From Desulfosarcina ovata subsp. ovata (GTDB lineage: Bacteria > Desulfobacterota > Desulfobacteria > Desulfobacterales > Desulfosarcinaceae), in the NCBI RefSeq assembly GCF_009689005.1, contig NZ_AP021879.1, positions 5,799,724-5,863,723 of the forward strand: a DNA stretch of 64,000 nucleotides. The letters are read 5' to 3'. The translations under genes were made by a program, and so were the position numbers. Each line of letters starts with the position of its first letter. Position 1 is the first letter of the stretch. This document shows, piece by piece, positions 59,323 to 64,000 of this stretch. Below the pieces are notes generated by a model. The model worked only from the letters and a program-made list of their open reading frames with translations, had not been told where the DNA came from and did not search any database.

Positions 59323-59637
59323 TTATAGGTTAGAATGAAGCAGTTTGTCAGGTAGTGGACGGACACGCTTCCAGTCGTTCGAGGAATGTTCTGCTTGCCA
59401 AAGATCATACTGCTTTTGCAAATTCAGCCACAATTCAGGTGTCGTATTAAAAGCTCTTGAAAGCCGTAAGGCCATATCAGGCGTTACAGCCCCCTTTTGG
59501 TTTAAAATTTTTGATAAGGTTTTTCTGGATACATTTAAATTTGAAGCCATTTCTGTTACGGAAATTGCCAAGGGCTCAAGATAGTCTAATTTAAGGATGT
59601 ATCCAGGATGTGTTGGTTGTCGTTTCATTCGTCTCAT
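59323..59637 (-). CDS. higA: HigA-type antitoxin (cassette-borne)
   Basis: 104 residues from ATG 59637. XRE helix-turn-helix of the HigA addiction-module family: 'PTHPGYILKLDYLEPLAISV', 'TEMASNLNVSRKTLSKILNQ', 'VTPDMALRLSRAFNTTPELW', 'LQKQYDLWQAE'. It neutralises and, with the toxin, represses its own promoter. Toxin gene comes first (higBA order), 13 bases upstream. The pair sits in one integron cassette ending at attC 59186-59312. Toxin-antitoxin cassettes are thought to stabilise large cassette arrays. Confidence 0.94.
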   Translation of the reverse strand: MRRMKRQPTHPGYILKLDYLEPLAISVTEMASNLNVSRKTLSKILNQKGAVTPDMALRLSRAFNTTPELWLNLQKQYDLWQAEHSSNDWKRVRPLPDKLLHSNL

Positions 59638-59650
59638 GATATTGCGCCTT

Positions 59651-59929
59651 TTAGTGATAATCGTCGTAATTAATGACATATGCATCACCATCAATGAATT
59701 TAAAAAAGATACGCCAATTCCCAGACACTCTTACCGAATATTGGCCTTTCAGGTTTCCCGTTAGTTTATGTAAATATGACCCAGGATAATTCATGTCTAT
59801 AATATCATTGGCGCCATTCAATCGATCTAAAATTCTTGCTATCTTATCAGCATGTTCAGGGCGGATTCCTTTTTTGCTACCATCATAAAAGAAATCCTCG
59901 AGTCCTTTATGTTTGAACGATTTAATCAT
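59651..59929 (-). CDS. higB: HigB/RelE-type toxin (cassette-borne)
   Basis: 92 residues, full HigB length. 'IKSFKHKGLEDFFYDGSKKG' at the N-terminus, 'YLHKLTGNLKGQYSVRVSGN' and 'WRIFFKFIDGDAYVINYDDYH' at the C-terminus are standard for HigB, a ribosome-dependent mRNA endonuclease. It is the first gene of the cassette and carries its own promoter, with a palindromic operator 9 bases upstream of the ATG, unlike most cassette genes that depend on an upstream promoter. Confidence 0.94.
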   Translation of the reverse strand: MIKSFKHKGLEDFFYDGSKKGIRPEHADKIARILDRLNGANDIIDMNYPGSYLHKLTGNLKGQYSVRVSGNWRIFFKFIDGDAYVINYDDYH

Positions 59930-59938
59930 AGTTTATGA

Positions 59939-59957
59939 TGTAACCTCTTAGGTTACA
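59939..59957 (-). promoter_or_regulatory. higBA operator palindrome within its promoter
   Basis: TGTAACCT-CTT-AGGTTACA, an 8-bp perfect inverted repeat. On the minus strand a TTGACA lies just upstream (59967-59962) and the palindrome covers the spacer, so HigA binding would block RNA polymerase. Confidence 0.75.
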
Positions 59958-60065
59958 CATGTCAAGGTTTTTATCAGTTGGCGAGTGTTTTGAAGCTAAC
60001 CCATCTTTTCCGCTTGAATTTAATATTTACTGTAATTTCTAATAGTTGAGTCATACGCTAAGGCG

Positions 60066-62018
60066 TTTATGGCACTACTTATTTTTTATACCTCATATTT
60101 TACCACTTTTCCTGGACTATGAGGCACACCCAGTGCATCATAAATTTTTAGTTGACGAGACTCTGCTTTTGTGCTTTTTCTAACATGTATTGTCTCGCCA
60201 TTTTTACTTCTCATTACTGCTGTTGTTCGATTTTGGCCGTCTAATTCTTTTCTCAAATCGGACCAACTTGTATGAATCCCATTTTCTTTAAGTCTAAACC
60301 TGATTGTATGAACGTGGTGATAAGCTAATAATGTGATAAAGAGATGTCCTTTTACTCTCCTCGTTATTTGATGAAACACCGGCCGTAAACCCAACTCCGA
60401 TTTTAAACTTCGAAATACAGCTTCAAGATCAGTCAACATCGTATATGTACGCCAAAGAATAGTTTCATCCAGATCGTTCAAGTTTGTTCTCAAACAATAA
60501 ACGCCTGGATTTGAATCTGAAGAGTCAGAATTTTTTTTTATCTTCCAGGTAATCTTTGTCGCCTTCTTTGATCCTTTATCTTTATGGATGGTAATCTCAT
60601 AATTTTTAGCAGCTTTGGTATATTTTTGTTTCAGCCGTCCTACTTTTTCAACAACCTTCTCATAAATCTTTAGCCGACCTTTTTGATTTAAACCATCGTT
60701 CAATGATTTTAAGTCTGCTTCAAATCTTTCTGAAAATCGATTTTGAATGCTCTGATCCTTTTTTTCTCGCTCACTTGAATGACAATAAATTTCAGTCTCT
60801 TCTGTTTCCTTGACATATTTTTTGTACGCTTTAACAATGTAATCCTTATCTCTTTTTACTTCAACAGCTTTATCATGATCAAATTCTCTATATCTTTTCC
60901 TGCTGACAACAAGGTATCGGTAATGATTCGCCTGCAACCATTGTACATTATCGTTTGTTGCTATCCCGGCATCCATTACGACAACTGGTTTCTTTTTATC
61001 AAAAACACTCATCTGCTTATCGTCTTCTAATGAACTTTCTGATGGTTTATTCAAGCTTGAAATCATTTCTTCCAGTGTTGATGGCTCACTAACGTTTCCG
61101 GAAAATATTTTACTTCTTCTTGGAAAGCCGCTACTGTCCAAAACTAAAGCCAAAGTTACCAAGGGACAGTCTGAGCGTTTTTCTTTTGATTTTCCATGCT
61201 TGCCAAGTTCATTATACTTACAGCTTCCCTCAAAAAATGTGTTTGTCAAATCATAAAGTGTAATTATTTCTTCAAAACCAAACAAAAAACGTTCTCGGTT
61301 GTATAAATGCCTTTCAATCGCTTCTTTGTCTTTGTAAATACGGTCAGATATTTCATAGATTCGTTTTAGCGACATACTTTCATAGTCATAGCCGATTAAT
61401 TCGCCTAAACCGCTTCGATTTTGCAGCCAGTAATGCGTTGATAACTCACTGCCGGGAACCGCCATTCGACCAACTATACTTCCGATTGCAGCTGCTATTT
61501 GATGATTATTATATCCAAGACCTTCAAATATTTTATCCAATTGTAATTTGAGAAATGTTTCATGTGATACATGTTCAATACTAACGCTACGCGGTCTTAT
61601 AAGTTCAAGACTATCGATATCAATCAAACGGTAATCGGGGGCATCTATACTATCGTTTTTGTCTGTATTGTTGTTTTGACTCGACCGGGTTTGTATGATT
61701 TGTGCAGCATAATGCTGTGCGGCTTGCTCAATTTTTTCCGGCAATTTAAACAAACTTGATTGACCATTAATAATTCCCTCAACACGACAAGCAATATCTG
61801 GCCATTGTTCTCGTGGAAAAGGAAAATTTTTACCGAGATTTATAATAGTGCGCTGCTTCACCTTATTTCCAACTCTAACTGATTCAACAAGGCGATGAGT
61901 GAAATATGTTTCGCCATCTTTTTTGCTCTTAATTGTTGTTCGTCGGATATACATGCCATCTTGAATTACAGAAAAAACACCGATTGTCAATACTTCGGTG
62001 AATTTTATGGCACTACTT
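60066..62018 (-). mobile_element. IS1634-like insertion with 15-bp flanking direct repeat
   Basis: TTTATGGCACTACTT occurs at 60066-60080 and again at 62004-62018 in the same orientation, bracketing a single transposase gene. IS1634-type elements are known for long target duplications, which this would fit. I could not see matching terminal inverted repeats, so the ends are provisional. The target appears to be cassette DNA between the higBA cassette and a partial attC at 62125. Confidence 0.65.
60086..61954 (-). CDS. IS1634-family (IS4 superfamily) transposase
   Basis: 622 residues from ATG 61954; the opening 'MYIRRTTIKSKKDGETYFTH' and 'RLVESVRVGNKVKQRTIINLG' is the standard N-terminus of this family. 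DDE-domain pieces: 'FGFEEIITLYDLTNTFFEG' (first Asp), 'KKPVVVMDAGIATNDNVQWL' (second Asp), and 'DLEAVFRSLKSELGLRPVFH' with the last Glu (Y..R..E type). AT-rich, unlike the IS66 and IS91 genes nearby. Intact, so potentially active. Confidence 0.93.
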   Translation of the reverse strand: MYIRRTTIKSKKDGETYFTHRLVESVRVGNKVKQRTIINLGKNFPFPREQWPDIACRVEGIINGQSSLFKLPEKIEQAAQHYAAQIIQTRSSQNNNTDKNDSIDAPDYRLIDIDSLELIRPRSVSIEHVSHETFLKLQLDKIFEGLGYNNHQIAAAIGSIVGRMAVPGSELSTHYWLQNRSGLGELIGYDYESMSLKRIYEISDRIYKDKEAIERHLYNRERFLFGFEEIITLYDLTNTFFEGSCKYNELGKHGKSKEKRSDCPLVTLALVLDSSGFPRRSKIFSGNVSEPSTLEEMISSLNKPSESSLEDDKQMSVFDKKKPVVVMDAGIATNDNVQWLQANHYRYLVVSRKRYREFDHDKAVEVKRDKDYIVKAYKKYVKETEETEIYCHSSEREKKDQSIQNRFSERFEADLKSLNDGLNQKGRLKIYEKVVEKVGRLKQKYTKAAKNYEITIHKDKGSKKATKITWKIKKNSDSSDSNPGVYCLRTNLNDLDETILWRTYTMLTDLEAVFRSLKSELGLRPVFHQITRRVKGHLFITLLAYHHVHTIRFRLKENGIHTSWSDLRKELDGQNRTTAVMRSKNGETIHVRKSTKAESRQLKIYDALGVPHSPGKVVKYEV

Positions 62019-62124
62019 TGGCCGGCAAAATTTCAACATATTGTAATTATTAATAAAATAATTTCATATGTAGTAAAAAACGCGGTTCTTCAGCAATTTT
62101 CCGGAAAAAAGTGACAAAGATGGG

Positions 62125-62170
62125 TTAAGAACCAAGACCAGGCTTGTCAGCATCATCCTGTTGGTTGGAC
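62125..62170 (-). repeat. partial attC site (R'' and first arm only)
   Basis: 43 bases identical to 55867-55909, i.e. the first arm and loop start of the attC hosting intron B, here followed by a perfect R'' box GTCCAAC on the minus strand (62170-62164). The second arm is not found downstream (towards 62020), so the site is truncated. It gives the uninterrupted version of the intron's 5' exon. Confidence 0.82.
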
Positions 62171-62400
62171 GATGCGTCAAACGGGAATCCAGTATATGGA
62201 TTTTTCTGAAAGCCCAAATCTTCCAAAACAAGCTCTTTCTGATGCCATGCCTGCCAGTTTCACACAATGTTGATCCATGTGTGAGGAAAAATCGTTTAAA
62301 CGCGGGTGAACTTGTATAAATGCAGCCGGCTTTCCCATGTTTTTGGCGCAACGATGCCATATGCGATCTGCATCGGTTGAAGAAGTGGACGTTGATTGTG

Positions 62401-63591
62401 TCATGCGGCCAGTCTCCAGGGCTCGGTATGGCCGCCGCGGTAGACAAAAACGGTTCGAAGGATCTCCCCGCAATGCGGACAACGGGTTTCAGAAAGATCC
62501 GGGAACATTTGGCGCAGCAACTCAATGGTCGTCGGTCGCTCAATTCCGGGGATATACGCCTTTTGGCCCAGACACGCTCGTGCCAGATTCAGTTTTTCCA
62601 ACTGGGTTGGATGGAAAAGACCGTAGGATCTGACCAGATGCGTTCCTTTCTCCGGAACATGATCCAACAGACGACGGATAAACGTCTGTGCATCCAACTT
62701 AAATGTCAGTTGATCATGCTTTTCCGGATGCGCATAGGCGATGGTTACCGTATCCCCATCATAACCCACAATCCGCTTTTCAGAGATCGGCCCCCGGCGG
62801 ATGTACCGCCCGACGTATTTGAAAACGCCGTTGGCATGTTCGTAAGCCGGCTTGATTTCAGCGTGCCAGCTAACCCGTCCCAGCTTGTTGAGCAGGTTCA
62901 AGCATTGCTGAACGCTCTTGCCCGGTGGAGGGGTCAGCACTTGATCCGACGGCTTCCGTCGACCCGTTTTGGTCAAAGGGTTGAAGCCTTCTTTAAGATA
63001 ATCGAGAAACTTGCCCCTGAACTTGGATGCCAACGCCGGCGTATACACCAACATGTCTTTCTTCGCGCTTACCCACCGACCATCATCGTTCAATCCCCCG
63101 GCGGTGATGATCAGATGCAGGTGACAATGCTTGTTAAGGTGATCGTCCCAGCTTTGGAATACGGCGATGACGCCGGGAAGCCCGCCCAACCATCGCAAGT
63201 CAGCAAGCATCTCACGTAATGAATGCCATGCGCTTTGCATCATAAGGCCGGTGAACAACCGGCGATTTACCGCCCAGATGGGGTGGAGGTCATGGCTGAT
63301 GGTAATCACACCATGAAAGTAGGGGCAATCAAGCGCCTGGGACCGTCTGCGCTCAAGCCACAATTGGGTCTCGGTCGAGCCGCACTGGGGACAAGACCGG
63401 TTCTTGCACGAATTGGGCAGGATCACCCGATAGTCGCCGTTCGGGCATTCATCGACATGAAACCCCTTTTCAGGAGTTTGGCAGGTCATGATGTCCCAGG
63501 CCGCCCGCCACTGCCGGCCATCTAAAATGCGGCCTTTCCGGTATTCCTCGAAATGATCGTTGAATATCTGCTGAACAATCCCGGCTTTCAT
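62401..63591 (-). CDS. IS91-family HUH (rolling-circle) transposase
   Basis: 396 residues. N-terminal zinc-binding region 'NSCKNRSCPQCGSTETQLWL' (about residue 56), HUH motif 'NKHCHLHLIITAGGL' (about 153), and the catalytic Tyr pair region 'VFKYVGRYIRRGPIS' (about 258), followed by a C-terminal Cys segment 'CPHCGEIL'. IS91 elements move one end by rolling-circle replication and can pick up neighbouring DNA (as ISCR do). I could not define oriIS or terIS. The 230 bases after its stop (62171-62400) contain no supported gene. A small gene overlaps its start by 4 bases. Confidence 0.94.
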   Translation of the reverse strand: MKAGIVQQIFNDHFEEYRKGRILDGRQWRAAWDIMTCQTPEKGFHVDECPNGDYRVILPNSCKNRSCPQCGSTETQLWLERRRSQALDCPYFHGVITISHDLHPIWAVNRRLFTGLMMQSAWHSLREMLADLRWLGGLPGVIAVFQSWDDHLNKHCHLHLIITAGGLNDDGRWVSAKKDMLVYTPALASKFRGKFLDYLKEGFNPLTKTGRRKPSDQVLTPPPGKSVQQCLNLLNKLGRVSWHAEIKPAYEHANGVFKYVGRYIRRGPISEKRIVGYDGDTVTIAYAHPEKHDQLTFKLDAQTFIRRLLDHVPEKGTHLVRSYGLFHPTQLEKLNLARACLGQKAYIPGIERPTTIELLRQMFPDLSETRCPHCGEILRTVFVYRGGHTEPWRLAA

Positions 63592-63800
63592 TTTATTTCC
63601 ATGTCTGTCTTTACTTCCGCCTTACATTCCCTGATGATTTCCAGGGCACGTTTTTCACCATACTGGGCAACAATTTCATCCCACAATTCAGAGTTTTTCA
63701 CCTCTTTCTGGAAGTTCCTGGTAAACGTCTCCTGAAACTTATCAGAAAAGGATGCTTCGGATGTTCTTCTCAACTTCTTAAGTCGCTTTCCTTTGCCCAT
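63588..63800 (-). CDS. small protein translationally coupled to the IS91 transposase
   Basis: 70 residues, Lys/Glu-rich and mostly helical: 'KRLKKLRRTSEASFSDKFQE' then 'ALEIIRECKAEVKTDMEIK'. Its stop overlaps the transposase ATG (ATGA). I do not recognise a family. The coupling suggests a helper or antagonist of transposition, or simply the end of a cassette gene used by the element for expression. Confidence 0.6.
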   Translation of the reverse strand: MGKGKRLKKLRRTSEASFSDKFQETFTRNFQKEVKNSELWDEIVAQYGEKRALEIIRECKAEVKTDMEIK

Positions 63801-63835
63801 TCTTTCAATCTACTTCCTGCTGCTCGGCAGCATTC

Positions 63836-63962
63836 GTCCAACGCTCAGCTTCAGCAGCCGCCAGCTGTAAATGTAAATAACTCAAAAGGACAGGACCTTG
63901 AAGAAAACGAATCTTTCTAAAACGGCACGGCCCTGGCGGTCTGCTGGAAGCTGTTGTTGGCT
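63836..63962 (-). repeat. integron attC site (127 bp)
   Basis: On the minus strand, CAGCTTCcAGCAGaCCGCCAG (63952-63932 region) pairs with CTGGCGGCTGCTGAAGCTG (63863-63845 region) perfectly except for two extrahelical bases (lower case). R' is GTTGGAC (63842-63836), exactly GTTRRRY; R'' is AGCCAAC (63962-63956). Strongest attC in the window. Confidence 0.95.
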
Positions 63963-64000
63963 TGTTCTTATATTACAGAATATTTTTTTAATGGATCAAA

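Noticed and set aside
62064..62543. Minus-strand frame running through the partial attC and the end of the IS91 region
   Set aside because: It crosses an attC arm and the transposase 3' end in another frame; no family features.

Overview
This window looks like a chromosomal segment of a Gram-negative, anaerobic, sulfate-reducer-like member of the Desulfobacterota (Desulfobacterales/Desulfosarcina-like). That is an inference from gene content: lpxC and a BamD lipoprotein (outer membrane), an NtrYX-type two-component pair beside a DUF4390 gene, beta-oxidation genes, a periplasmic multihaem cytochrome respiratory operon, and two genes that need selenocysteine. The left 45 kb is GC-rich and ordinary in gene order. 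The right 19 kb is a patchwork of mobile DNA with lower-GC cassette genes.

Layout. 1-5.6 kb, plus strand: truB end, rpsO, pnp, an M16 peptidase, dut and a metallo-hydrolase. 5.6-11.8 kb, minus strand operon: DUF4390, NtrY-like kinase, NtrX-like regulator, rsmD, coaD and a LysR regulator; lpxC follows on its own. 13.3-17.2 kb: thiolase, a dehydrogenase/hydratase fusion, and a MarR regulator facing them. 17.5-20.4 kb: a YifB/ComM ATPase and a RES-Xre toxin-antitoxin pair bracketed by two different inverted-repeat elements.

20.4-30.9 kb is the most interesting chromosomal part. A PAS/sigma-54 regulator is divergent from an operon of a TusA-like protein without its cysteine, a Tat-exported 4Fe-4S ferredoxin, an NrfD-type quinol-interacting membrane protein, and a 13-haem cytochrome read through an in-frame TGA at 25206. 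It is followed by a peroxiredoxin whose peroxidatic cysteine codon is also TGA (27150). Each TGA is followed at the right distance by a bacterial SECIS-like hairpin; in the peroxiredoxin the loop is GGTC. Both are read here as selenoproteins. Then come a metallo-beta-lactamase/rhodanese protein, an Mrp/NBP35 ATPase and a NifX-like protein with a Gly-Arg-Met repeat tail.

31-45.1 kb: radical SAM protein, DUF523, bamD, trxA, an EAL-HDOD protein, a PurN-like formyltransferase, TraB, a NorQ/NorD-like AAA plus VWA pair, an FAD oxidoreductase and an aminotransferase.

45.3-64 kb: the 5' half of one group II intron is joined, through a recombinase-in-trio (RIT) element, to the 3' half of a different group II intron; the switch lies in the codons for the conserved Pro-Gln-Gly-Gly of the reverse transcriptase. 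The RIT element carries an IS4-family insertion in its middle recombinase gene. From 52.7 kb to the end is an array of small minus-strand genes separated by imperfect palindromes with extrahelical bases and GTTRRRY-like ends, i.e. integron attC sites. A complete group IIC-type intron sits antisense in one attC, and IS66, IS1634-like and IS91-like elements have inserted. No integron integrase is visible, so this is a CALIN or the distal part of a chromosomal integron.
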